Origin: Streptomyces sp. NRRL S-87 | GTDB taxonomy: Bacteria; Actinomycetota; Actinomycetes; Streptomycetales; Streptomycetaceae | Assembly: GCF_000719335.1 (NCBI RefSeq) | Contig: NZ_JOGB01000092.1 | Coordinates: forward strand, 1-17,339 | Reading direction: 5' to 3' | DNA: 17,339 nucleotides | In this document: piece by piece, positions 6,873-13,465 of the stretch | Layout of the letters: each line of letters opens with the position of its first letter | How positions within the stretch are numbered: the first letter of the stretch is position 1 | Position numbers and translations under genes: made by a program | Notes under the pieces: model-generated | The model's input: the letters and a program-made list of their open reading frames with translations, nothing else | What the model was told of the DNA's origin: nothing | Databases searched by the model: none

Positions 6873-7460
6873 TCAGTTCCCCAGCTGCCGGTAGCGTCCC
6901 CGGAAGTACGTCAGCGGGCCGCCCTGGGCGGGGGGCACCTGCGCCCGCAGCACCCGGCCGATCACCAGCGTGTGGTCCCCGGCGGGCACCCGTGACTCCG
7001 TACGGCACTCGAGCGCGGCCAGTGCGCCGTCCATCAGCGGCGCCCCGCTCAGCTCGCCCCGCGCGTACGGCAGGTCGGCGAACAGCAGCCGGTCGCTGAT
7101 CCGCCCCTTCATCGCGAACCGCCCGGCCACGTGCCGCTGGGCCTCGGAGAGCAGCGACACCCCCCACAGGGGCTGCTCGGCCAGCAGGTCGTCCATCCGC
7201 GAGCCCTCGCGCAGGCTCACCAGGACCAGCGGCGGGTCGAGGGACACGGACATGAAGGCGGTGGCGGTCATGCCGACGTCCTCGCCCCGCGGACCGCCCT
7301 CCGCCAGGGGCGGCTCGTGGGCCGTGACCAGCACCACGCCCGCGGCCAGCCGGGACATCGCGGCGCGGAACTCCTCATCGCTCACCCCTTCAGCATGAGG
7401 GGCGGCGGGGGCCGGCGGGCCGACCGGGGCGGCGGGGGTCTCGGGTCTCGTCTTCAGCAC
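6873..7460 (-). CDS. Flavin reductase (HpaC/ActVB-type, flavin_reduct domain)
   Basis: The 195-residue product is a split-barrel flavin reductase that uses NAD(P)H to supply reduced FMN or FAD to a partner monooxygenase. Typical features run from about residue 32: MSRLAAGVVLVTA, MTATAFMSVSLDPPLVLVSL (the flavin-phosphate contact region), HVAGRFAMKGRISDRL, LMDGALAALECRTESRVPAGDHTLVIGRVL, and a terminal PLTYFRGRYRQL. The first 25 residues are Pro/Ala-rich and probably disordered. I chose GTG at 7460 because TAGCGT lies seven bases upstream, fitting a leaderless message. Alternatives are ATG at 7496 and GTG at 7385, the latter just ahead of the conserved domain. No monooxygenase gene is nearby, so the partner is unknown. 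It is divergent from cdgB. Confidence 0.82.
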   Translation of the reverse strand: MLKTRPETPAAPVGPPAPAAPHAEGVSDEEFRAAMSRLAAGVVLVTAHEPPLAEGGPRGEDVGMTATAFMSVSLDPPLVLVSLREGSRMDDLLAEQPLWGVSLLSEAQRHVAGRFAMKGRISDRLLFADLPYARGELSGAPLMDGALAALECRTESRVPAGDHTLVIGRVLRAQVPPAQGGPLTYFRGRYRQLGN

Positions 7461-7467
7461 GCCACAG

Positions 7468-7473
7468 ACGCTA
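7468..7473 (-). promoter_or_regulatory. Candidate -10 element for flavin reductase
   Basis: On the minus strand TAGCGT is followed by seven bases and then the GTG start at 7460. This spacing implies a leaderless transcript and helps choose the start codon. No -35 match is evident. Confidence 0.4.
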
Positions 7474-7619
7474 GTGTCGGCCCCCGCCCGCCACATCGGG
7501 CCCCGGTCGGAGCCGTCCGGACGTCCGTCCTAGGTCCGGCGGCGTATCGTTTGCCGCCGGGAACGAGGGGAAGCGGTCGACGCTCCGGCGCCCCTTACCC
7601 CGGAGCACTCTTCATCTCA

Positions 7620-7635
7620 TGTGACTTGAGTCACA
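7620..7635. promoter_or_regulatory. Crp-type operator candidate upstream of cdgB
   Basis: TGTGACTTGAGTCACA is a perfect 16-base palindrome. It matches the general Crp form TGTGA-N6-TCACA exactly, and also the Streptomyces Crp form GTG-N6-GNCAC. It sits 127 bases before the cdgB start and 160 bases from the flavin reductase start. BldD is reported to control cdgB in Streptomyces coelicolor, but BldD half-sites are usually one base further apart, so this fits Crp better. Confidence 0.6.
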
Positions 7636-7761
7636 GAGGGCAAGATTTGTTGACCCTGTGTACCGGCGGAACAGCTCACTGTGATTCAGTGGATGGGACA
7701 CCGCAACGAAACGACGATGACGAACCTGGAGTTGCTGTCGAGGTCTCGGGGAGAGCGAGCG

Positions 7762-9477
7762 ATGGAGACCGAGTCGGAGCCGTACGTCCGTCTTGCGACC
7801 CTGCGGCAGCTGCACCAGGTGGTGGCCGAGCTGAACACGGCCAGGAGCCTGGCCGACACTCTGCAGACGGTCGTGGACGGCATTGTCGTGGGCCTCGGCT
7901 ACGAGCTCGCCTGCGTCAATCTCGTACGCCCCGACGGCGACCTCGTCGTCGCCGCCTTCGCAGGTGACGCCTCTGCCGAGGCCCTGATCACCGGTCGCGT
8001 CGGCTCCCGCGCCTCCTGGGAGCGCCGCCTGTCCATGGGCGAGGCATGGGACGGCCTGCGGTTCATCCCGCACACCGAGGGCTGGGTGCTCATCGAGGAC
8101 GACGTGCCCCAGTGGCACACCGACGGCCCCGATCCGCGCTTCGAGGACGAGTGGCATCCCGAGGACCGGCTCTACGCCCCCATGTACGCGTCCGGCGGGG
8201 AACTTCTGGGTGTCATTTCGGTGGACAGACCGCGCAACGGCCGCCGTCCCGGCGCCTGGGGCCGCGAGGCACTGCAGATGTACGCCTTCCAGGCGGGCAT
8301 TGCGATCAGCAACGCGCGGCTGCGCGCGAACATGCAGCGGGCCCTGGTCCGGCTGGAGCGCGAGCAGCAGGCCCTGCGCGCCAGCGAGGAGTCCTTCCGG
8401 CAGGCCTTCGAGTACGCGCCCAGCGGCATGGCCATCGCCGAGATGGGCGGCGACCAGCACGGCCGGCTGCTGCGCACCAACGACGCCCTGTGCCGGCTGC
8501 TCGGCCGCCCGGCCTCCGTGCTGCGCCGCTACTCCTTCTCCGACCTCGTCCACCCCGAGGACATCGGCACCCTGCTGCGCACCTCCGCCGAGGGCGGCCG
8601 GGCCGAGCTGCGGCTGGGCCGCCGGGACGGCACGTACGTGTGGGTCAGCCTGCGCAACTCGGTGGTCGCGGACGCCGCCGACGGGCCGCGCTTCCTGCTC
8701 ACCCACGTCGAGGACATCGAGGAGCGCAAGCGGCACGAGCTCCAGCTCGCCCACCGGGCCAGCCACGACTCCCTGACCGGCCTGCCCAACAGCGCCGAGC
8801 TGCGGGCCCGGCTCTCGGCCCGGCTGTGCCGGCGGCCCCAGTCGGTGCGGGCCAGCGCCGTGGAGGCCCTGGACGCCGCCTACGACGGCCGCCCGGACGA
8901 GGCCCTGACCGGGGAGCACGGTTTCCCGGCCGTCGACCACGGCTACCCGGGGGCCGGCGAGCACGGCTTCCGGGGGGACGCCTACGCCGACCCCTTCGAC
9001 CTGCCCGCCACCGCGGAGCCGGGCCCGTACGACCACCACGTGCACACCGTGGCCCCGGCCACCGACATCGACGACGGGACCAAGGGGCTCGCGGTCCTCT
9101 TCTGCGACCTCGACGGCTTCAAGTCGATCAACGACCGGTTCGGACACCACACCGGTGACGCGGTCCTCATCGAGGTGGCCCGCCGCCTGACCACGGGCGT
9201 GCGCGACGGCGACACGGTCGCCCGGCTGGGCGGCGACGAGTTCGTGGTGCTCGCCGACGGGCTGGGCGCGGCGGACGCGGCCGACCTCGCGGTCCGGCTG
9301 CGCAACGCGATCATCCCGCCGATCCGGGTGGACGGGCGGGCGGTCCGGGTGGGCGCGAGCTTCGGCATCGGCTGGGCCAGCTGCGGGATGTCGGCGGACG
9401 AGGTGCTGCGCTCGGCGGACCAACGCATGTACATCGAGAAGCGGTCGCGGTCCAAGGCCCACCGCAGGGCGGGCTGA
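7762..9477 (+). CDS. cdgB: Diguanylate cyclase CdgB (GAF-PAS-GGDEF)
   Basis: The 571-residue product makes cyclic di-GMP from two GTP. Domains in order are a GAF sensor (about 15-190), a short coiled linker (RANMQRALVRLEREQQALRASEES), a PAS/PAC domain (about 210-326, ending HVEDIEERKRHE) and a GGDEF domain. Catalytic features are intact: DLDGFKSIND with metal ligand Asp449, and GGDEF at 490-494. The inhibitory site RDGD at 481-484 lies five residues before GGDEF, so product inhibition is likely. There is no EAL domain and no membrane span. About 70 extra residues interrupt the GGDEF domain between DSLTGLPNSAELRARLSARL and LAVLFCDLDGF. ATG at 7762 has GGGGAGAG upstream. In Streptomyces coelicolor CdgB is a BldD target and its overexpression blocks development. 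The name rests on domain order and neighbours. Confidence 0.92.
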   Translation: METESEPYVRLATLRQLHQVVAELNTARSLADTLQTVVDGIVVGLGYELACVNLVRPDGDLVVAAFAGDASAEALITGRVGSRASWERRLSMGEAWDGLRFIPHTEGWVLIEDDVPQWHTDGPDPRFEDEWHPEDRLYAPMYASGGELLGVISVDRPRNGRRPGAWGREALQMYAFQAGIAISNARLRANMQRALVRLEREQQALRASEESFRQAFEYAPSGMAIAEMGGDQHGRLLRTNDALCRLLGRPASVLRRYSFSDLVHPEDIGTLLRTSAEGGRAELRLGRRDGTYVWVSLRNSVVADAADGPRFLLTHVEDIEERKRHELQLAHRASHDSLTGLPNSAELRARLSARLCRRPQSVRASAVEALDAAYDGRPDEALTGEHGFPAVDHGYPGAGEHGFRGDAYADPFDLPATAEPGPYDHHVHTVAPATDIDDGTKGLAVLFCDLDGFKSINDRFGHHTGDAVLIEVARRLTTGVRDGDTVARLGGDEFVVLADGLGAADAADLAVRLRNAIIPPIRVDGRAVRVGASFGIGWASCGMSADEVLRSADQRMYIEKRSRSKAHRRAG

Positions 9478-9513
9478 CGACGGGGCAGATCGACCGCCCG
9501 GCACCCCCACAGG

Positions 9514-9546
9514 GGGTTGACATGTGTCACAGGTGTGTTTCAACCC
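9514..9546. promoter_or_regulatory. Nested inverted repeats with TTGACA, upstream of the CBM-like protein gene
   Basis: GGGTTGA (9514-9520) and TCAACCC (9540-9546) form a seven-base inverted repeat. Nested in it is the 12-base palindrome TGACATGTGTCA (9518-9529), which overlaps a consensus -35 hexamer TTGACA (9517-9522). It lies 40 bases after the cdgB stop. It could be an operator, a promoter or a cdgB terminator. No matching -10 is seen at 17-19 bases. The TGTCAC half resembles half of the Crp-type site upstream of cdgB. Confidence 0.4.
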
Positions 9547-9635
9547 GGTGGAACGAAGGCTTCCACCGTCCCGAATCGGGCCCGGAAGGGGCAGTCGGGA
9601 CACCCGGAGCCGCCCGGGAGAGCGCCTGTTCGAGG

Positions 9636-9641
9636 TAGGCT
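9636..9641 (+). promoter_or_regulatory. Candidate -10 element for the CBM-like membrane protein
   Basis: TAGGCT would start transcription near 9648, giving a short leader that contains GAAAGGA before the ATG at 9671. No clear -35 is visible. This is a reasonable but unproven promoter. Confidence 0.35.
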
Positions 9642-9670
9642 CCCACGGGTCGAAAGGATGTGGACCCGCG

Positions 9671-10663
9671 ATGACGCCCGCGAACAACGGCCCGAACAAC
9701 GGCGCCCCTGCTGCCGATGACGACGACCCGTTCGGTTACCTCTACGCGGACGGCAAAGCCAACGGCGCGGTGCCACCCGCCCAGGGCGGCGGCTACGGCT
9801 ACCCCGGCCCGGGCGGCCAGCAGCCCGGTGTGCCGCGCAGGTCGTACAACCAGGTCCGCACGGTCGGCGAGCGCCAGTACGGCGGCCAGCGGCCGGTGCC
9901 GCAGCAGCAGCCGCACCAGCCCCACTACCCGGCCCCGGAGACGCTCCAGTCCGGGTACGGCGTGCCGCCGCAGCAGTCGTACGGCCAGCAGCCCCCGCAG
10001 CGCCACGCCCCGCAGGGCGGCGGCCACGGCGGCGGCTCCAGCCGGCGCGGCCTGCTGATCGGCGCGGTGGCCGTGGTCGGCGCGGTGGTGATCGGCATCA
10101 GTGTGGCGATCATCACGGGCAACAAGGACAAGGACAAGGGCGCCAACCCCGACGCCCCCAGCGACAAGGTCTCCCAGGCCCCGGCCACCCCCGGCAAGGA
10201 CAAGGACTCCGACAAGGACTCCGACTCGGACTCCGGCGAGCTCCCGAAGGCCGACGCCGCCTCCGGCAAGGGCCTCGCCCTCGCGGGCGGCGCCACCGTC
10301 CAGAACACGATCCCCGGCGCCAAGGGCAAGAACGGCCAGTACGTCGGCGGCTTCAACGCGGTCGGCGCGTCGGTGACGTGGACGGTCGACGTCAAGGAAG
10401 CGGGCAAGTACGTGCTGCACATGACGTACGCCGTTCCGGGGACGGACGCCAACGCCACGCTGACCGTCAACGGCCAGGCCCAGAGCCGCGCGATCAACAT
10501 GAAGAACTGGGCGAACGCCGGTGCCGGCGCCTGGGACAAGGGTTGGACCAACACCTACTCGAACATCGAGCTCAACAAGGGCACCAACACCGTCAAGGTC
10601 TCCTGCGAGCAGGGCAACTCCTGCGACGCGATCATCGACCAGCTCTGGATCGCCACCAAGTAG
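9671..10663 (+). CDS. Single-pass membrane protein with extracellular CBM35/CBM6-like domain
   Basis: The 330-residue product has three parts. Residues 1-125 form a disordered cytoplasmic arm that is acidic at first (DDDDPFGYLY) and then rich in Gly, Pro, Gln and Tyr (GGGYGYPGPGGQQPG, PQQSYGQQPPQ). One membrane span follows at about 127-149 (GLLIGAVAVVGAVVIGISVAII), preceded by SRRG, so the C-terminus should face outwards. A Lys/Asp/Ser linker with KDKD and DSDSDSG repeats leads to a domain of about 125 residues: GGFNAVGASVTWTVDVKEAGKYVLHMTYAVPG, LTVNGQAQ and a terminal CDAIIDQLWIATK. This is the galactose-binding-like beta-sandwich pattern of CBM6/CBM35 modules. No catalytic domain is present. 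ATG at 9671 follows GAAAGGA. It may bind wall or extracellular polysaccharide. Its place after cdgB is suggestive only. Confidence 0.8.
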   Translation: MTPANNGPNNGAPAADDDDPFGYLYADGKANGAVPPAQGGGYGYPGPGGQQPGVPRRSYNQVRTVGERQYGGQRPVPQQQPHQPHYPAPETLQSGYGVPPQQSYGQQPPQRHAPQGGGHGGGSSRRGLLIGAVAVVGAVVIGISVAIITGNKDKDKGANPDAPSDKVSQAPATPGKDKDSDKDSDSDSGELPKADAASGKGLALAGGATVQNTIPGAKGKNGQYVGGFNAVGASVTWTVDVKEAGKYVLHMTYAVPGTDANATLTVNGQAQSRAINMKNWANAGAGAWDKGWTNTYSNIELNKGTNTVKVSCEQGNSCDAIIDQLWIATK

Positions 10664-10683
10664 CGGCACTTGGCCGGTGCGAA

Positions 10684-10719
10684 GGCCGACCGCCCGGACC
10701 TCTTGCGTCCGGGCCGGCC
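10684..10719. terminator. Hairpin between convergent genes
   Basis: GCCCGGA (10692-10698) pairs with TCCGGGC (10708-10714) around a nine-base loop. The stem extends as GGCCG (10684-10688) with CGGCC (10715-10719) across a three-base bulge. It starts 20 bases after the CBM-like gene stop and 27 bases after the SH3-like gene stop on the other strand, so it may serve both. Confidence 0.6.
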
Positions 10720-10745
10720 GTTCGCCCCTCTGCTGGCGGCGCTCA

Positions 10746-11114
10746 CTACTCGATACGTTCGAACATCGCACACCTTTGCGCAATCCACCCGACTCGAGTC
10801 CGGGTCTTGTTGTAGACGGCGATCCAGCGGTTGCCAGTCGGTCCACCGCTCCAGCAGGTGTACGAGCCACCGGGGACGGACGTGCACTCGGACTGGTAGC
10901 ACCTCCGACCACCGTCCCGCCAGACCATGGTGTCGATCCTCTCGCTCCCCGTGCTGGCCTGCGCTCTCACGTTGGCAGAGTGCTCGCGAAAGGCGAATGC
11001 GCCTCCCCAGCTCTGTGTGGACCCCGGCTGCGCGACTGCGGTCGGTGCAGGGAGGGCAAAAGCAACTGCCGCTGCTGCGGCGCTGAGGGCGACCGCCGTG
11101 CGGTGGATGTTCAT
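10746..11114 (-). CDS. Small secreted SH3-like protein
   Basis: The 122-residue product has a clear Sec signal peptide: MNIHR, a long Ala/Val core, and cleavage after AVA at about residue 28. The mature 94 residues read like a bacterial SH3-type domain. ANVRAQASTGSERIDTM is the typical N-V-R opening, and VGWIAQRC is the closing strand. Between them is a Cys-containing insert (RRCYQSECTSVPGGSYTCWSGG), so there are four cysteines and probably two disulphides. ATG at 11114 has GGAG six bases upstream. Some codons are unusual for this genome, for example gca gtt gct ttt in a row within the signal peptide. The surrounding non-coding DNA is also AT-richer, so recent acquisition is possible. It could bind cell wall or act as a secreted effector or inhibitor. 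No function is known to me. Confidence 0.78.
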   Translation of the reverse strand: MNIHRTAVALSAAAAAVAFALPAPTAVAQPGSTQSWGGAFAFREHSANVRAQASTGSERIDTMVWRDGGRRCYQSECTSVPGGSYTCWSGGPTGNRWIAVYNKTRTRVGWIAQRCAMFERIE

Positions 11115-11147
11115 GGACGCTCCAAAATCAATCAAATGTTCGATATG

Positions 11148-11153
11148 AGTCTA
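11148..11153 (-). promoter_or_regulatory. Candidate -10 element of the SH3-like gene
   Basis: On the minus strand TAGACT lies 33 bases before the ATG at 11114, and GGAG of the ribosome binding site lies between them. The stretch 11115-11250 is the most AT-rich part of the window and contains no other gene I can support. No clear -35 is present. Confidence 0.35.
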
Positions 11154-11247
11154 AGGGGGCGCGTCCGTGGTGTCGGTTTGAACATGTGCCGCAGGAGCTG
11201 GAAGTCCGAAAATGGCATCACCATAGGCCGGATACGACTTCTTGAAG

Positions 11248-12168
11248 CTAACCGACCGTCACCCTGACGTCGGGGAGCAGGGATTCGTACGTGGTGGGGT
11301 CGAACTCGCCGGCGGTGCGGGAGCGGACGGTGGCGGCGGAGAGGGCGACGGCGCGGGTGAGGCGGTGCGGCCAGTCGAGGTCCTCGGCCAGGGCCGAGAG
11401 GAGGCCCGCGACCGCGGAGTCGCCGGCGCCGGTGGGGTTGCCGGCGACGGCGTACGGCGGGGCGGCCTGCCAGGTGCCCTGCGGGGTGACCGCGAGCAGG
11501 CCGGCCGGGCCGAGGGAGGTCACCACCGCGTGGGCGCCGCGGCGGCGGGCGTCGCGGGTGGCCGGCAGCGGGTCGCAGGAGCCGGTCAGCTCCGCGAGCT
11601 CGGCCGCGTTCGGCTTGATGAGCTCCGGTCGGGCCGCCACCCCGCGCCGCAACGCCTCCCCGCTGGTGTCCAGCAGGACCGGCGTGCCGGCCGCCCGGGC
11701 GGCCCGCACCAGCTGCGCGTACGCGCCCACCGGCACGCCCGGCGGCAGGCTGCCGCACAGGGCCACCGCGCGGGCGGCGGCCGCCAGCTCGGTGTAGCGC
11801 TCCAGGAAGGCGCCCCACTCGTCGGCCGAGACGACCGGCCCGGCCTCGTTGAACTGGGTGGTGTCCCCGGTGGTTTCGTCGACCACCGCGAGCGTGCGCC
11901 GGGTGGTGCCGGCGCAGGGGACGAACGCGTCGGTGACGGCCGGCGCGCCGGTGGCCAGGCCCTCGCGCACCAGTGCTCCGGTGCGTCCGCCCAGGAAGCC
12001 GGTGGCCGTGACCTCGTGGCCGAGCGCGGCCAGCACGCGCGCCACGTTGACTCCCTTGCCGCCCGGCCGCTCGGCCACGTCCGTGACCCGGTGCGAGGCG
12101 TGCGGATGCAGCCGCGGAACGTGGTACGTGACGTCGAGCGCCGCGTTCAGCGTGACGGTAAGGATCAT
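11248..12168 (-). CDS. PfkB-family hexose-phosphate kinase (1-phosphofructokinase type)
   Basis: The 306-residue product is a ribokinase-fold sugar kinase of the 1-phosphofructokinase/tagatose-6-phosphate kinase branch. It starts MILTVTLNAALDVTY with substrate-binding Asp12. It has GGKGVNVARVLAALG from residue 36, CGSLPPGVP, IKPNAAELAELTG, and the PfkB signature NPTGAGDSAVAG with catalytic base Asp250. ATG at 12168 is preceded by GGGGGTG. The gene is read in the same direction as nagK-nagA, 145 bases downstream of nagA, so it may be part of that operon or have its own promoter. After NagA and NagB, N-acetylglucosamine becomes fructose-6-phosphate, so a fructose- or tagatose-phosphate kinase would fit. 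The true substrate (fructose-1-phosphate, tagatose-6-phosphate or an amino-sugar phosphate) cannot be read from the sequence. Confidence 0.88.
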   Translation of the reverse strand: MILTVTLNAALDVTYHVPRLHPHASHRVTDVAERPGGKGVNVARVLAALGHEVTATGFLGGRTGALVREGLATGAPAVTDAFVPCAGTTRRTLAVVDETTGDTTQFNEAGPVVSADEWGAFLERYTELAAAARAVALCGSLPPGVPVGAYAQLVRAARAAGTPVLLDTSGEALRRGVAARPELIKPNAAELAELTGSCDPLPATRDARRRGAHAVVTSLGPAGLLAVTPQGTWQAAPPYAVAGNPTGAGDSAVAGLLSALAEDLDWPHRLTRAVALSAATVRSRTAGEFDPTTYESLLPDVRVTVG

Positions 12169-12313
12169 CGGTGCACCCCCAAGAGACAGCCCCCAGGGGC
12201 GGGATCATGCCTTAGGGAGGGTGCCCGCGCCCAGTACCCCGGCGCAGGTCCGTGGCCTGGTACCGCGCCCGGCCGAGCGGTCCGCCACGCCCGGCCGGTC
12301 CGCTGTGCGGCCG

Positions 12314-13465
12314 TCAGGCGCGCGGGTCCACCACCCACTCGCCGCGCCGCATGACGCCCTTGAGCCCGAACTCCGCGTCGAGCACGACGAGGTCGGCGTA
12401 CTTGCCCGGCTCCAGCGAGCCCACCCGGTCGTACAGTCCCAGCAGCCGCGCCGGGTTGGCGGAGATCGCCTGGACCACGGACTCCACCGGCAGCCGGTCG
12501 ATCGTGACGGACCGCCTGAAGGCGGTGTCCAGCGTCAGGGTCGAGCCCGCGATGGAGCCGCCCTCGACCAGCCGTGCCACGCCCTCCTTGACCTCGACCT
12601 CCAGCGGGCCCAGGTGGTAGGTGCCGTCGCCGAAGCCGGCCGCGTCCATGGCGTCGGTGATCAGTGCGACCCGCTCGGGCCCCTTGTGGTGGAAGGCCAG
12701 CTCGACGGTGGCGGGGTGCAGGTGCGTGCCGTCGTTGATCAGCTCGACGGTGATCCGCTCGTCCTCCAGCAGGGCCGCGATCGGCCCCGGGGTGCGGTGG
12801 TTCAGCGTCGGCATGGCGTTGAACAGGTGCGTGGCCACGGTCGCGCCCGCGTCGATGGCCTCGACCGTCTGCTCGTACGAGGCGTCGGTGTGCCCGATCG
12901 CGGCGATCACCCCGTGCTCGGCGAGCAGCCGTACGGAGTCCAGGCCGCCGGGCAGCTCGGTGGCCAGGGTGACCATCCGCGCCGTGCCGTGGGCGGCGTC
13001 GATCAGCTTGCGCACCTCGGCCGGGTCGGGGTCGCGCAGCAGGTCCTCCTTGTGCGCGCCCTTGCGGCACGGGGAGATGAACGGCCCCTCGAAGTGGACG
13101 CCCGCCAGGTCGCCCTGCTGCACCAGCTCCGCCAGCAGCGCGGCCCGTCGGGCCAGTTCGTCCAGGTCGCCGGTGACGGTCGAGGCGACCAGGGTGGTGG
13201 TGCCGTGCTCGCGGTGCGTGCGGACGCCGCGCAGCACCTCCTCGGGCGTGCCGGAGGTGAAGGAGGCGCCGCCGCCGCCGTGGTTGTGCATGTCGACGAA
13301 GCCGGGCACCACCCAGTGGCCGGAGAGGTCGACCACCGGCGCGTCCTCGGGGGCGCTGCCGGCGATGCGGTCGCCGGCGACGATCACGCGGCCGTTCTCG
13401 ACGGTCCCCGTGGGCAGCACCACCCTGGCGCCGGAGAGAACGGTGCTGACTGCGCTTGCGCCCAT
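12314..13465 (-). CDS. nagA: N-acetylglucosamine-6-phosphate deacetylase NagA
   Basis: The 383-residue product converts N-acetylglucosamine-6-phosphate to glucosamine-6-phosphate and acetate in the cytoplasm. It is a TIM-barrel amidohydrolase of normal NagA length. Visible signatures are PGFVDMHNHGGGG with His60 and His62, HFEGPFISPCRKGAH with the metal-binding Glu, IGHTDASYEQ, THLFNAMPTLNHRTPG, INDGTHLHP, and ITDAMDAAG with the catalytic Asp. The C-terminus LGLYDRVGSLEPGKYADLVVLD closes the small beta domain. Its ATG overlaps the nagK stop by one base (TGATG), so the two are translationally coupled. In Streptomyces coelicolor, nagKA is under DasR control and NagA loss makes N-acetylglucosamine toxic. 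Those points are established knowledge for the homologue. Assignment here is strong on motifs and operon structure. Confidence 0.95.
   Translation of the reverse strand: MGASAVSTVLSGARVVLPTGTVENGRVIVAGDRIAGSAPEDAPVVDLSGHWVVPGFVDMHNHGGGGASFTSGTPEEVLRGVRTHREHGTTTLVASTVTGDLDELARRAALLAELVQQGDLAGVHFEGPFISPCRKGAHKEDLLRDPDPAEVRKLIDAAHGTARMVTLATELPGGLDSVRLLAEHGVIAAIGHTDASYEQTVEAIDAGATVATHLFNAMPTLNHRTPGPIAALLEDERITVELINDGTHLHPATVELAFHHKGPERVALITDAMDAAGFGDGTYHLGPLEVEVKEGVARLVEGGSIAGSTLTLDTAFRRSVTIDRLPVESVVQAISANPARLLGLYDRVGSLEPGKYADLVVLDAEFGLKGVMRRGEWVVDPRA

Larger units (their letters stand above)
7461..7761. promoter_or_regulatory. Flavin reductase/cdgB intergenic region
   Basis: This 301-base region separates two divergent genes. 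It holds the flavin reductase -10 candidate, a perfect Crp-type palindrome at 7620-7635, a possible -35 (TTGACC, 7650-7655) and a CACTG-N5-CAGTG inverted repeat at 7677-7691. The base composition is visibly less GC-rich from about 7600 to 7740 than in flanking coding DNA, as expected of a promoter. A matching -10 for TTGACC is not obvious. The open frame continuing upstream of the chosen cdgB start (from 7681) has no ribosome binding site. Confidence 0.55.

Noticed and set aside
7620..7635. BldD box reading of the palindrome upstream of cdgB
   Set aside because: BldD sites I recall have GTnAC-type halves separated by five bases. Here the gap is four, which fits Crp better. BldD control of cdgB may use a different site.
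7681..7761. In-frame upstream starts for cdgB
   Set aside because: They have no ribosome binding site and would add a non-conserved Thr/Arg-rich segment. ATG at 7762 has a good GGGGAGAG.
7612..9699. A 695-codon minus-strand frame opposite cdgB
   Set aside because: It has no recognisable domain. Its Val/Gly/Arg/His-rich composition and exact coverage of cdgB mark it as an antisense shadow.
11137..11267. Short plus-strand frame starting MFDMSLRGRV in the AT-rich gap
   Set aside because: About 43 codons, no ribosome binding site, no similarity I recognise, and it runs into the antisense of the PfkB gene.
12169..12313. Possible extra gene or repeat between pfkB and nagA
   Set aside because: The 145 bases contain partial repeats of GGTCCGC but no coding pattern, convincing hairpin or promoter match.
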